In this document: positions 1 through 11,618 of the stretch, one piece after another
Numbering within the stretch: the first letter of the stretch is position 1
Layout: each line of letters opens with the position of its first letter
Source of the DNA: Hypericum androsaemum
Taxonomy: Eukaryota; Streptophyta; Magnoliopsida; Malpighiales; Hypericaceae
Length of the DNA stretch: 64,000 bases
Direction of reading: 5' to 3'
Assembly (NCBI GenBank): GCA_963995505.1
Contig: OZ023183.1
Location: forward strand, 19,092,671-19,156,670
Notes under the pieces: generated by a model
Told to the model about the DNA's origin: nothing
The model's input: the letters and a program-made list of their open reading frames with translations, nothing else
Database searches by the model: none
Translations under genes and position numbers: made by a program

Positions 1-650
1 GTTAAGTTTTAAAATACTTATTAATCTATAAATTTTTTAAAAACCTTAGATAGGTTAGACGAGCGCAAGTATCGTTTTATAGAGATTATTAATTTATAAA
101 AATTATTGTACACTCATCTTGTCGAATCAATCACGTTATAATAACAAAATCTAACCTACACCTTAAAGATATTAGATAGATTTCTATCATATTTATAAAC
201 AAAGACCAACAAGCTATACACATTAATGCGATAATTTAACCAAGCAAATATCTATTTGATCTTTCGACTCTTGTAAGAGCTACCCGTAATAACGAATTTG
301 ACTCGGATGGCCAAGAGAAGGAAACGAAGGGTCAAACACGAAATATTATTCAGAATCCAAAATCATCACTGGAAATAGAAAACCTGGATACAGTTCCATG
401 AAACATTTGTCTACATCAGGCTAGTCAGCGAGTCAGACATTAAAAGGCTAGTCTGGAAGCCCTTAATTGACATAAAGACAAGGCGACTCCTGAAGTTTAC
501 TAGTCCACTAATCTAGGTTCGAGCTGGCCGGGTAGAACACCAATCTCTCCCAAGACTAGCTAGCAGGTAAGAAGTAGACTGCTGGTCCTCTACGCCAGAG
601 AGCGTGTTTGTCTGGTTACAATTAATAAGCAGACTGCAGTCAGGTGGAAC
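1..650. repeat. P450-array flanking repeat, copy 1 (no gene)
   Basis: No coding region is seen. From about 290 to 640 the sequence matches 24815-24890 plus 25960-26420, including shared stretches such as GAGTCAGACATTA, TTAATTGACATAA and CTACGCCAG. In the second copy the match is interrupted by a 1.06-kb TIR element, so this copy acts as the empty site near 375-390. Bases 1-290 are AT-rich with nothing recognised. Confidence 0.6.
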
Positions 651-738
651 GATAAATTCAAGCCTTTGAACTCTTGGATGCTATAATACAATCGCAATTT
701 TCATGTGAAGGTAGAACTATCATTCGATTATTATTAGT

Positions 739-790
739 AGGGATGGCAGAAATACCCGTATCCTGTGATATATACGCAAGTGAGCACAAG
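739..790. repeat. Lone hAT-like MITE terminus
   Basis: The end TAGGGATGGCAGAAATAC matches the reverse complement of the right end of the MITE at 62835-63520. No partner end was found nearby, so this is probably a remnant. Confidence 0.35.
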
Positions 791-889
791 ATGGATAAAA
801 TGTGTGGCGGGGGAATAGAGAAAACTATGATCTTGACCAAATAGCGATAGAAATTAGAAACAGAACGAACACTAATTAACAACAGCAAA

Positions 890-1420
890 ATCAGAGAAAA
901 AGAAAGGCCAAAATTCACAGAAACTCGGGAACTCGTCGCATCGGCGGATGGAATCGGCCGGTTGGAGCGGTGGGGGGATGACGGAGTACCGGCTGAGGTG
1001 GCGGGATCGCGGGGCCCGCTGAGGCGGTTACAGAAGGTGGTGGGTCCAGGTTTAGGATCAGGAAGATGTTCGAGCGAAAGGAGAGGGAAATTTGAACGGG
1101 CAAGGAAAAGGGGTTTTTGATCGGTGACGGTGTAATTTGTGAATTTAGGGTTTACGGGCAATCAGAATTGGAACATGTGAAGAGAGGAACTGAGAAAAAG
1201 TAACTGGAGATAGTTTCCCTAAAAAATTGGGAAATTTGAAATTTCTATCGAAAAATAAGTTGGAATTAAATTAGCAACAAGCACTGAATTCCCTAATTTT
1301 TTGGGGTATAAATCAAGCTTTTCAAAAACGATCTGGAGAGTCACCCGCTGCGTTCTCCAGATCACGGTCGAATCGGCCTGATCGGTATATTGACTGGTCG
1401 GACCGAATTTTTTTTTACTC
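890..1420. repeat. Duplicated block, copy 1
   Basis: This stretch matches 7300-8090. The GC-rich core includes GATCGCGGGGCCCGCTGAGG and TGATCGGTGACGGTGTAATTT in both copies, followed by a shared AT-rich part (ATAAGTTGGAA, AAATTAGCAACAA). Open frames exist on the minus strand but differ between the two copies by indels, so I do not call a protein. It may derive from the 5' end of an unknown gene. Bases 1420-1810 hold only short direct repeats of AAATCCCTACACCCA. Confidence 0.55.
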
Positions 1421-1813
1421 ACATTAATTTTTTTATAGACATATTTGTATTACAATAGTAGACAAATGTGGGCTTTAGCAATGGTTTGGGAACTAGAGAT
1501 TTGGATAAAATTGTAAATAAGGCCCATCAAGCCCATGTCAAATTGAAAAACACACCTTAGCCCAAAAGAAAGTAACACACATCAGATACCACCAAAATCC
1601 CTACACCCATATTAAAAACAAAAAAAATCCCTACACCCACTGCACCAAAAGAAAAATCCCTACACCCACCGAAAGAAAGGAACATGACGAAGAACAAAGA
1701 ACGAAACCAACCACATCAACAACTTGGAAAACCCACTTTTAATCCTCATAACCCCAACTCTTTTAGGCCTCTTCAAGAACACCCACAAACAATATCATCA
1801 GGGTGGAAGGCGG

Positions 1814-2137
<324 letters not shown>

Positions 2138-2362
2138 CCCTCTCCACCAATCGCTCTCTCTCTCTCTGGTGTTGCGATCCAGTTTCTATTTCCTCTCCAA
2201 TCAACAGTTAATGTATTGGAAAATTTGGGAAAAATTGGGTTTTATTTTCAAGGTTGGCCGAAAACCTTACGAACCGAAAAAATTCTGGCCAAACTGTCCG
2301 GTCCGACCAAATTTTGTCTGGTTTAAAAGGTTGGCATTTTAATGGCCAAATCAGGTAAGTCT

Positions 2363-3383
2363 TATTGGGTATGAGCCTGAGTACGAGTGAAGTATTCGGT
2401 TAGTTCGAGTGAAGAGCCGTAAGGATGGCCCGAGAGTTAATCGATTGGGTTTGGAGCCGAGGACGCTCGGGGAATCAATCGAGTCAAGAGTCGAGTGAAG
2501 ACGTTGAGGACATCCGAAGAGTCGTGCAGCTCGAGTGAAGAGCTTGAGAATGATCAGGGGTGTCGATCAGTTCGAGAAACGGAGAGCCGGGAGGTGAAAT
2601 GATAAAGAGAAACGTAGGAGTGAATAGTGTCTGGCGCCCGCCAGACACTGTTCATCCAAATTCTCCTGTATAAATTTTGGCGCGCGCCAGATAGCCCGGG
2701 AAAGTGACATTTTGGTGGACCAAAATGCCCCTCATGACCCCAAATAGTTCTCTATGTTGTGGACTCATTCTTGGCCTCATAGAAAAGAAGGCAAAAGGCT
2801 ATTCAAGTGAAGGAGATGTCAAGTGCCCACTTCTCCAAAGAGAAAGAGAGAAGAGGGAAGATGGTGTGCTCTCTAAGTGAAGGAGAGTTGCCTAAGAGGA
2901 AGAAGAACTCCAAGTGAAGGAGAAGATCGAAGACCCAAGTGAAGGATTACCTCCAAGTGAAGGAGGAGAAGAAGAAGAAGAAGAAGAAGAAGAAGGGCAA
3001 ACCCAAGTGAAGGGCTAGCCACTCCAAGTGAAGGAGGAAGAGTGGGTAGAGCCCAAGTGAAGGGCTTTTCTAAGTAAGAGCTCTCAAGAGTGTGGGTAGC
3101 CTTTGGTGAGAAGAGAGGAGAGAAAAGTGAGTCGAGTGAAAGCATCCATTGTTGTAGAGCGAGTGAAGCTCATGTGCGTGATGATAGTGAAATCTCTCTG
3201 GGTTTGGAAGCCCCCAGATGTAGATCGTTGTGGATCGAACCGGGTAACCAAATTTTTATGTTTCTCATTGTGCTTCCTTTGTGCTTGTGTGTTCGTTCTT
3301 CTTGTGGTATTGTGGTTTGCTTGTGTGTATTTTTCGTTGCGTTGCTTGGGCCCCCGTGGGTGGAACAGGTTATTTTCCCAACA
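2363..3383 (+). mobile_element. Solo LTR, Copia type, related to the LTRs at 16321 and 20805
   Basis: The block starts TATTGGGTATGAG and ends TTTTCCCAACA, like the LTRs of the Copia element at 16321-21282 (TGTTGGGTATGG to TTTCCCAACA). Shared internal parts include GCGAGTGAAGCTC, ATAGTGAAATCTC, GATCGAACCGGGT and the ACCCCAAATAGT region. Flanking AGTCT (2358-2362) and CGTCT (3384-3388) match at 4 of 5 bases, as expected for an aged target duplication. No internal region follows, so it is a solo LTR. It is about twice as long as its relatives because of an internal array of (A/G)GTGAAG motifs and a GAA microsatellite at about 2965-2996. ORFs inside it are not credible genes. Confidence 0.75.
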
Positions 3384-4250
3384 CGTCTTTCTTCCCAAAT
3401 TATGGTCTGACCGGTCGAACCATCAGTCCGACCGCATATTTTAAAACCTTGGTATAAATATGGAGGAAAGGACTCAATAACTTTTTTCATTAATGAACGG
3501 GCACAACTGTCTGGGTATTTCTGTGTAAACTAATGCCTCGAAGATCATCCAATTAAGCATCCATTCATGAGACTAAAAGAACATGAGACATAATATAACC
3601 AAAGAAAATCGTGAGGGCGTACTTGGAAAGTGTATCAACAACGCAATTGCCCTCTAGTCAAGTATGCTGTAGTTCAACCTCCCAGACTCAAGCTAGCAAC
3701 TCCCAAACTTAGTGAATGAGAACTGATTGAGAATGGTCATGACCAACATCCCGACTAGCACAGAGGATGGCTAATGCATAGCCAACCTCTAATTTATTTT
3801 CAATATAAAATACCCTTTTAATGCCACTGGATGGTATATTTTTATCTCATTCAAAATCATTCATTATAATATTTATTAATTAATTCAAATTCAAATTATC
3901 AAAATTTCTGTGAGATGTCATACTTATGTATTGACTAATTGTTAATAATCTCTTTATTTACTGCTCCAGTTTTACTCAAAAAAATTAATTATTTTTACTT
4001 TTGTATATGAAAGCTTATTATCGAGTGTTAAATTTGTGAGCCCCTAATTTCCTACTCATTTTTATAGTTAATTATAATTCATAAGTTTTTTTGTTGTTTT
4101 TTTTTTGTAGATATACGCAAATTTAGTTTTGTGTAGTGTGTAGACTGTAGGCCCCACGAAGCTCAAGATCAAGGTTTATGGCCCAAACTGGTGCCCAAAG
4201 CCCAATACTTATGTAAGACATGCCGCCTACTCCAACTAACAAGAAAGGGA
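3384..4250. other. Intergenic, no gene seen
   Basis: AT-rich intergenic DNA. The part from about 3930 matches 8140-8470 and 31340-31460 (shared CAAGAAAGGGA, GAAGCTCAAGAT), so it is another diverged segmental copy of DNA flanking the P450 genes. Confidence 0.5.
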
Positions 4251-4437
4251 TAGAGATGGCGATGGTAGGTTATCAGTAGAACTCTTACCCATATCATAGT
4301 TTTGGAAGTTGGATTCATATCTTATTCTTGGATTTTCAAAGAAATTTATTACTATCCATATATTTATTCTCAGGGTCTGCAGGATTCGACCCTGAAATTA
4401 AATGAAAGATAATTTTGATAATTTTTTAAACACAACA

Positions 4438-4442
<5 letters not shown>

Positions 4443-4475
<33 letters not shown>
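4443..4475. repeat. (TA)n microsatellite
   Basis: An uninterrupted run of TA dinucleotides lies inside the MITE. Confidence 0.95.
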
Positions 4476-4477
<2 letters not shown>

Positions 4478-4662
4478 CAAATAAATCATAACTAATATGT
4501 GAAGATTGATCATGAAATTATTAGTATATCAATAAAAAAATTAGAATTATATGTATCTCGAATTTGGAGTCAATAACATGAATCATATTTTAGAATATTT
4601 GAGAAATTTATGATAATTTATAAGTAAAAAATAAAATTATGGCCATGGCTATTATGGGGGGG

Positions 4663-4805
4663 TTGGATTCAGTGGGGACAAGACATGTCCCTACTGAAAT
4701 GGATCAAGTGATTTTATCTCTAGACACGATTTTTAATGAAATCTGATTGTCCAAATGAAATCCTCTCCGTAGGGACAACTTTTATGTTGTCCCCACTCAA
4801 TCCAA
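4663..4805. mobile_element. Small TIR MITE nested in the hAT-like MITE
   Basis: The ends TTGGATTCAGTGGGGACAA and TTGTCCCCACTCAATCCAA are near-perfect inverted repeats. The same terminal motif closes the 2.6-kb element at 21703-24292, so the two belong to one family. Confidence 0.65.
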
Positions 4806-5261
4806 AACCGGTAAAAGGGTAAAGGTATGGTATGAATTCATAAGATTCATACCCTACCCTAGACCCCTACTCTAAAAGTCGACCCATACTCATACTCTAT
4901 CCTAGACCCAGTCAAAGTCAACAGACGTTTGACCCATGGGATAAGAGTAGGGTCCAACCTACATGATATGAGTATTTCTGCCATCCGTAAAAAGTGAGGC
5001 ATTAGGATTTTAAAAAAAATTCAAGTTTCCATTAATTTTTTTATATTTGTAAGGCGTTTTCTTAATAAATGAATTTAGATTTTGGGGCTTTACCCTATTG
5101 GGGTTCCAAGTCCAACTCACACTCGGTGAGGTTTTGGACCCTAATTTGGTAGAAAATGACCGTAGAGTAATTTTGCTCCGCTTTATTTCAGAAGTCAAAA
5201 AATATCAACGCACAAAGTAATAATGAAATCGCAATTTACTTCTTTAGTCCAATATAGCATT

Positions 5262-5430
5262 AAAGCAATCGTAATTTGCTTGCTCACGATCACTTCTTGG
5301 CACATTCTCGAATTATATATAAAAGTCATAGGATCGTAGCCAACGGTATAAAAAATTATAAATATATAGAAAGTCCATAATTCAAATACTGATAGGTAGA
5401 AAAATTGAAGTTTCAAAAAATATATAAAAA
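5262..5430 (+). promoter_or_regulatory. Conserved upstream block and TATA box of the first P450 gene
   Basis: The block at 5262-5298 (core GCAATCGTAATTTGCTTGCT) recurs upstream of the P450 genes at 11619-11655 and 35223-35259. A TATA-like TATATAAAA lies at 5422-5430. Because this is only about 7 bases before ATG 5437, initiation at ATG 5467 (GCCATGGCC) is plausible. Confidence 0.45.
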
Positions 5431-5436
5431 CCACAG

Positions 5437-7131
5437 GTGGATGGATCCTCTCGTTACCTAATAGCCATGGCCATTTTCATTATAGCCATCCTATTCTCCC
5501 TACCCATAATTTGGCATTTCCTACGGCCATCACGAAGAAGAACCAGCAAATCACCACCGGAACCTTCGGGCTCTTGGCCTCTTATCGGGCACCTGCCGCT
5601 TCTCGCGGGAGCAAAGCCTCCGCACTTAACCTTGGGGAATCTGGCCGACAAGTACGGCCCTATCTTCACCATCAAGCTAGGAGTACACTGGACCCTTGTC
5701 GTCAGCAACTCGGAGATGGCTAAAGAGTGCCTATCAACCAACGACAAGGCTTTTGCGAGTCGACCCAAGTCCCTTGCCAACGAGATCCTCGGCTACAACT
5801 GCGCCATGGTAGGGTTAGCCCCTTACGGCCCTTATTGGAGGCAGATGAGAAAGGTCGTCACCCTCGAGCTCCTCTCTAGCTACCGGCTGGAGAAGCTGAG
5901 GCATGTGAGGGAGACAGAGGTCGCCGATGCTATCCAGGCCTTGTATAACAAGTGGGTCAAAAGCAAGGATCCTGTCAGCCACAAGCTACCCGTCAACCTG
6001 ACGGGTTTTTTCTTTAATATATCCATGAGCAACATCATGAAGATTATTGTGGGGAGACGTTACGAGGAGTACGGCACGGAAGAAGATCGGAACGGGGGCT
6101 CCAGGTCCTGGAGAGATACAGTTAGGGAGTATGTAAACTTGTTTTCCAAGGTATCGGCTTCGGATGCACTTCCCTACTTGAGGTTCTTGGACTTGGGTGG
6201 GGTCGAGAGGGCGATGAAAAGGGTCGTGGAGGAGCTTGACCATGTTGTTCAAGGATGGCTTGAAGAGCACAAAGGGAAAAGAAAATTGGCTCCCAATAGT
6301 ATGAAGCTAGGGGAAGCGGCGGAGTTGGACTTTATGGATCTCTTGTTATGTATTCTTGATGATCACAAGCAAGAGCTCTCCTATCAGAACACTGATACCA
6401 TCATCAAAGCTACTTGCCTGGTAAGTTCCCGAACAGAACATATCTCTGTTATAGTTTCCTGGTAAGAAAATATACATAGAAATTACCATATACTTGTTTT
6501 GCAGGCTATGGTCTTAGCCGCTTCGGACACAACTGCAGTGACATTGACGTGGACGCTATCTTTGCTCCTCAACAACCCGGATGCCCTAAAGAAAGTACAA
6601 GACGAGTTGGACATTCGTGTTGGTAGGGAGAGGAAAGTGGAAGAATCTGACATCAAGAACTTGGAGCATCTTGAAGCGACAGTCAAGGAGTCGTTCAGAT
6701 TGTATCCAGCCTTTCCACTTTCCTTACCACATGAATCCATGGAAGACTGTACTGTCGGCGGATACCATGTCCCTGCAGGTACACAACTCTTTGTCAACGT
6801 GTCCAAAATCCACCGAGACCCTCTTATTTGGGAAAACCCTGATGAGTTTCGGCCCCAGAGATTCCTGACAACACACAAACACATTGATGTCAAGGGCCAG
6901 AGCTTCGAGCTCCTCCCATTTGGTAGCGGAAGAAGGATGTGCCCCGGAATTACATTCGCCCTCCAGGTTCTGCACCTGACGCTTGCCAATTTCCTGCACG
7001 GGTTTGAAATTGAGAATCCTTATGGAACCACCGTGGATATGACGGAGAGTCCTGGCTTAACCAACATGAAAAGCTCTCCCCTGGATGCCCTTCTCAAACC
7101 CCGTCTTCCAGCCCACTTGTACAAGGCATAG
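5437..7131 (+). CDS. Cytochrome P450, CYP82 family, intact (gene 1)
   Basis: Two exons, 5437-6420 and 6505-7131, joined in phase 0 across an 84-bp GT-AG intron (donor GTAAGT, acceptor TTGCAG), give 536 aa, normal for the family. The N-terminus is a hydrophobic ER anchor followed by a proline-rich hinge (PPEPSGSWPLIGHLP). Key sites are the I-helix oxygen-binding motif AASDTT at the start of exon 2, the K-helix ESFR, FRPQRF in place of the usual PERF, and the haem loop FGSGRRMCPG with the ligand cysteine. The long CYP82-like N-terminal half (LADKYGPIFTIKLG, RLEKLRHVRETEV) supports the family. CYP82 enzymes are microsomal monooxygenases acting on terpenoids, alkaloids or coumarins; the substrate cannot be read here. 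ATG 5467 is the start position shared by all paralogues and may be the true one (526 aa). This gene lacks the extra intron of genes 2 and 3. Confidence 0.92.
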
Positions 7132-8557
7132 TTAGCTTGAAGGAGTATTTTTAGTTAAAAGCTTCCTGCGTGATTGTAAGATTATTGCTTTCCTTACATG
7201 TGATTGTAAGATCCCATAATTGATACAAAATCCAACAATGATGTTATGAGACCCGGCCACCAAGCGTTGAAAGGCCGGATAGATCACAAATGTGTAGCCA
7301 GTAGAGAGAGAAAGAAAGGCCTGAACTTTCAGAACCTCGAGGACTCGGTGTATTACCGGCCGGTCGGATTGCTGGAGGGACGATGGGGGTATCGGCTGCG
7401 GTGGCGGGGATCGCGGGGCCCGCTGAGGCGGTTACAGGTGGCGATGGGTGGTCCGGTCCAGGTTCAGGTTCAAGAAGTGGTTCGAGCGGAAGGAAAGGGA
7501 AATCGAGTGGACGGAATTGGGAATTGAGAGTGGAAATTTGAAGGGCAGGGGAAGGGACTTTTTGATCGGTGACGGTGTAATTTGAGAATTAAGGCAATCA
7601 GAATCTGGGACAAGGGAAGAAGGTTTTTTCAATTAAGGTATATGTTTATTAAAAACTCTCATAGTATATATATCCTATTTAGTGTGATATTTTTATTGTT
7701 ATGGTGTAAGATGGGCATTTGGACTAGTCAAAACTTTACCATATTAAAACTCATATGAAAAAAAGTGTGGTAAGAAAAAAATACTCAAATAAAAATATCT
7801 ATTTTAACTTTAAAGTCACAAAAATAATATCATACCGTCAAAACTAAAAGACAAGAAAAATACATCCTACTGCAAAACGAAAAATTCAAAAAGGAAAATA
7901 GTGACAGACTTTAAACAAAGACAGAAATAACACCGAAGAAAACAACCCTCAAAACGTTTCGGCCAAGTGAGAAATAAATTTCCCCAAAAAAGTTGGAAAT
8001 TCTTTCAGAAGATAAGTTGGAAATAAATTAGCAACAAATACAACATTTCCTAATTTATTTTCTGTGAAAAAAAAAACTCTTTGATGGCATATATTATCTC
8101 TGTTAAAATTATATATTTATTTGGTTTAAACTCGAACCAACATATAAATATGAACCGATATTATTTAAGCTTTATAATAAATGTTCCAATTTTACTCCAA
8201 AAAACTAATTTTTTTTCTTACCGTCGAGTTTTACATTTGTGAGCGCCTAATTTTTCCTACTCATTTTCTTGATAAATTTAACTCACTAGTATTTTTATTT
8301 TGTTTATTTTTGGTAATATTAACACCAATTTAGTTTCGCTGGAGCCTGGAGGGCCCCCATGAAGCTCAAGATTAGGTCCCGGCCTATTTACCATACACGA
8401 ATCCCAGCCCAGATAACAAGAAAGGGACGCATTCGATTTTGGGCCTTCACTCATTTAACTGTTCCAAATGTCTGGGATGGGCCCTCTTCGGTAGAGACTA
8501 GATGTAGGATGGCGTTGTGCCCGTCACATTTTTTCGGTTGGACCTTTATTTTTTGGG
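7132..8557. other. Intergenic with duplicated blocks
   Basis: Bases 7300-8090 repeat the block at 890-1420. Bases 8140-8470 repeat 3930-4245 and continue like 31400-31460. No gene is supported. Confidence 0.5.
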
Positions 8558-9898
8558 AAATTAGGCTCAGGCCCCTAGTGTTTGGTATATTAGGTACTCA
8601 GTCCCTCTCTTACGAAAATCGATTAAAAAATCCCTATAGTTTGGCAAAATTATACCGCAGGGGCTCCTGAAACCGGAATAAGAATTTTTCTCCGGCGAAG
8701 GTCCATGTGAAAAGAAAAATATACTCCCATTTAAAAAGACAAAAAGAAATATTCTCTCTCCCACCCATCTTCAACCTCTCCCATTCCTAAGAAAACCAAT
8801 TAAACAATTAAAATAATCCAAAATCATCTATACTTCAACGCAAAATTGTTTTGCCCAAAAAATATTTCTCGTCTTTCTCCAGGAGAAAATTAATTCAAAC
8901 CAAGAAGAAGAATCGAAAGCAAAATTAGGGCTTTTGCCCAAAATTTTGGTCTATTCACCTTCTCCAGGAGAACATTAATTGAAACCCAGCAAGAACCCCA
9001 TCCCAGAACGACTACCCAATCCCATCCAGCGACGCTAGTACAGAAACGACGATGGGGCGGTGGCATCAGTTTCTTTGAACCTCGCATGTCCTTTCCCCAC
9101 CTTCAAACTAGACTCCATAAGCGCCGCTGTTAGAACTCCCTTCGCCACCCGGGTGCAGCGTGTGTTTCTGGTGAGGGCCGATGGCGGCAGCGGGCCCTTC
9201 AAGAAGGCGGGTCTCACTGCCACCCTAAGACGCCGTCGTCTCTCAAAGCCCTAGCCTCTACCCGCTCCCTAATTTTAAACCCCAGCACATCTGATTCTAC
9301 CATCTCCTCCAGCGACGCTAGTACATAAAGGGTTTTGGAGGGGTTTTGAAAGGGTTTTAGAATTCGTAGTATCTATCATCCAAATTAGTGGAATTCGTCC
9401 CTGTGCAGATGAGTTTGAAAGATTGGGTTCAGATTGAAGGATTGCATGGTTAGGTTGTTCTGGGTTAGGGTGATTCAAATGGTGTTATAGGTTGGAGATG
9501 AGTTTTTCTTGATTCGATAATTTTTTAATTAAAAATCTTCTTGGAAGAACAAAAACTTGTGATTTTTTTTATTCAATAATTTCTTAATGAATCTCTTGTT
9601 CTTGTTTTAGAAGTAATGAAGAAAAGAAATGGAATCAGTGATTTTTCCCTTAATTTCCATGGGTGGAGTGTTCTTTGTGTTTTTTGTGCTCTAGATGTTG
9701 AAGAAAGTAATTTTTTATTTTTTTGTTCAATGGTATAAAAGTCATTTCATGTGGCTTCTTGCCAGAGGAAAAGTCCGGTTCTGGCTTCAGGGGCTCCAGG
9801 GTATAATTTTGCCAAACTATGAAATTTTTTTAATCAATTATCGAAATACGGGGAGCGAGCACCGAATATACCAAACACTAGAGGCATGAGAATAATTT
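8558..9898. mobile_element. Non-autonomous TIR element, about 1.34 kb, carrying gene-like DNA
   Basis: The left end (AAATTAGGCTCAGGCCCC, then CTAGTGTTTGGTATATT) is repeated inverted at the right end (AATATACCAAACACTAG, then ATGAGAATAATTT). The inverted similarity extends about 150 bp, including the TTTGGCAAAATTATAC motif. No transposase is present. The middle holds a GC-richer stretch with a short ORF. Long TIRs fit Mutator-like non-autonomous elements, but I could not define a clean target duplication. A relative of this end occurs at about 31270-31320. Confidence 0.6.
9060..9254 (+). other. Plastid-transit-like ORF inside a TIR element (captured fragment?)
   Basis: A 64-aa ORF starts MASVSLNLACPFPTFKLDS and is rich in Ser, Ala and Arg with few acids, resembling a chloroplast transit peptide that ends at VFLVRADGGSG. 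It stops soon after, so it would be only the first exon of a gene. The near-identical 15-mer AGCGACGCTAGTACA lies on both sides (about 9020 and 9310). Inference: host gene DNA taken up by the TIR element. The parent gene is not recognised. Confidence 0.35.
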
Positions 9899-10201
9899 TT
9901 TTTTATTGAAGAGAAAGGCATGTATTTTGTCCGAGTACAATACAGGCATCAAGTTCCATCAGTTTGGGTGAGATTATCCACCCCGTATAAACTGTAGTTT
10001 ACACAATGCTGACGATCAGTCTTGATGGAAGCGAAAAAAATGCACTTGACAGAGGAATTAACTTATTTATAAATTAAAAAATTTACATATTTATTATCTT
10101 AAAGTTTAGAGTTTAAAATTTGAATATGACTATTATAACAATTTGCTCAACTTGCCGGCAGGTGATGTCTTCAAAGGACTTTCAATATGAACTAGAGCAA
10201 T
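9899..10201. other. Intergenic, no gene seen
   Basis: AT-rich DNA. The last 60 bases resemble 33420-33475 (TTTCAATATGAAC and related), which is the empty-site copy for the hAT element that follows. Confidence 0.5.
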
Positions 10202-11132
10202 TAGGGTGAGCAAAAAACCAGGAACTATAGAACCAATCAGAATCGAACCAAAAAAATTGATCCAAAATAAATTGGTTCGGATTGATTCTTTATTTGTCTA
10301 AAAAATTGTTCCCGGTTTTGGTCCGGATCTTTCTACTGAGAACCAACCATAAAGATCCGGATCAAACCGCAATTTTTTCTGTAAATTACAAGGCTAGTGC
10401 TCGCCCTAATCTATATAAATAATGCCTTTCGTTTCTAGGTTTTATCAATTTTTCCCGCGACTCCTCCTTTCTTTAAGTCCAACAATCTTTCAAATCCCAG
10501 GTACAATCCTATTGTGGTAAGTTTCATGTTTTTTTTTAAATTATTTTCATCATAAACTATTATTGCTGTAAGCATCTAATATATAATTTTATATCACTTG
10601 TTTGCTTATGCTTCACTGGATGCTCCATCTAAGACTATTGATAATGGTGGAGTTGAACGATGATAAAGTTCCACACTATGTGTCAAATATCTAACATTAT
10701 AGTATTTATTAAATTGCAGCACTTAATTAATAAATGGCATAGGAGTTTTAATCTTTTATATGTGCAATTTTTTTATATTGATAGATGTTTTTTTAGATTT
10801 TATTTATTTCTCTCGCTATGAGTTCATAGAAAAATTTGAACTTTATATTTTCAAGAACGCGATTAAGTTACAAATTATAAATTATATTTTTGCATAGCTC
10901 AATTTTTAAAGGCGCAGTGCTTTTCGTTTAGTAGATTGTCTGTTCACCATGATTTTTTTTGTCATCGATTCTGCATCAAATCAGAACTACTTTTTTTGAT
11001 TCGGTTCTGTTCTAGATCCATAACTTAATCGGATTGGTTCGGACATAATTTCTCTCCTCTTTTTGGTTCTCGGTTCTCGATTCTCATAGTTCAGATCAGA
11101 TCGGTCCGGTTGGGAACAATTGCTCACCCCTA
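10202..11132. mobile_element. hAT-like non-autonomous element with perfect 8-bp target duplication
   Basis: The ends TAGGGTGAGCAA and TTGCTCACCCCTA are inverted repeats. AGAGCAAT flanks both sides (10194-10201 and 11133-11140). The paralogous site at about 33463-33475 reads AACAGAGCAATGTCC without the element. The interior has no transposase. A 3' fragment of another copy lies at 34461-34726. Confidence 0.85.
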
Positions 11133-11618
11133 AGAGCAATGTCACCTTTGCTAATGAGGCACATATTTTTTTTAACAAGTAGAATTTTATTTCTCCAAAA
11201 ATAATCATAAAAATAGTAAGTAATTATACATTATCTTGTGTTCATAAGCACAGTCACTGAAATTAATATAAGTTAGTAACCTATGTAAGAACCAGTCTGG
11301 TTTCTCGACAATGAGGTATGCCAGAATTTCCGAGGAAAGATGAGAGATAGAATTGGAAGTATGCAAAGCACATACCGGACAATGCAAACCACTTGTTCCG
11401 ATTGGACACGATAAACATACAATATGGAAAAAAAATGTCTTGGTCAAGATATGGGGATCTTTTTTCCCCACAAACAAACCGTGCGGCGCGAAGTTTCATC
11501 AGAAAATGACCGTCAAGTAATTCTGCTCCGCTCATACCAGAAGTCATAAAATATCAACGCACAAAGCAACAATACAATCATAATTCCTTAGTCCAAAATC
11601 TACAACACATAAAGCAGT
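11133..11618. repeat. P450 upstream region, duplicated copy
   Basis: This is upstream DNA shared nearly base for base with 34727-35222 and more distantly with 33475-33780 and 5150-5260. A T-run followed by AACAAGTAGAATTTTATTTC may be an old reversed non-LTR tail shared by both copies. Confidence 0.6.

Larger units (their letters stand above)
4251..4989. mobile_element. hAT-like MITE, copy 1, with a nested MITE
   Basis: The ends TAGAGATGGCGATGG and TTTCTGCCATCCGTA form imperfect TIRs of the TAGGGATGGCA type shared with the elements at 48178 and 62835. Flanks GAAAGGGA and AAAAGTGA match at 6 of 8 bases, fitting an old 8-bp hAT target duplication. Paralogous DNA at 8418 and 31397 lacks the insert (AAGAAAGGGACGCATT), confirming it. 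It contains no transposase. It holds a TA microsatellite (about 4443-4475) and a nested 140-bp MITE. Confidence 0.7.

Noticed and set aside
658..1161. 167-codon minus-strand ORF
   Set aside because: The duplicated block at 7300-7630 does not preserve this frame, so it is not under coding constraint.
3084..3490. Several overlapping ORFs of 90-113 codons
   Set aside because: They lie in the 3' part of a solo LTR and occur in four frames at once, with no protein family match.
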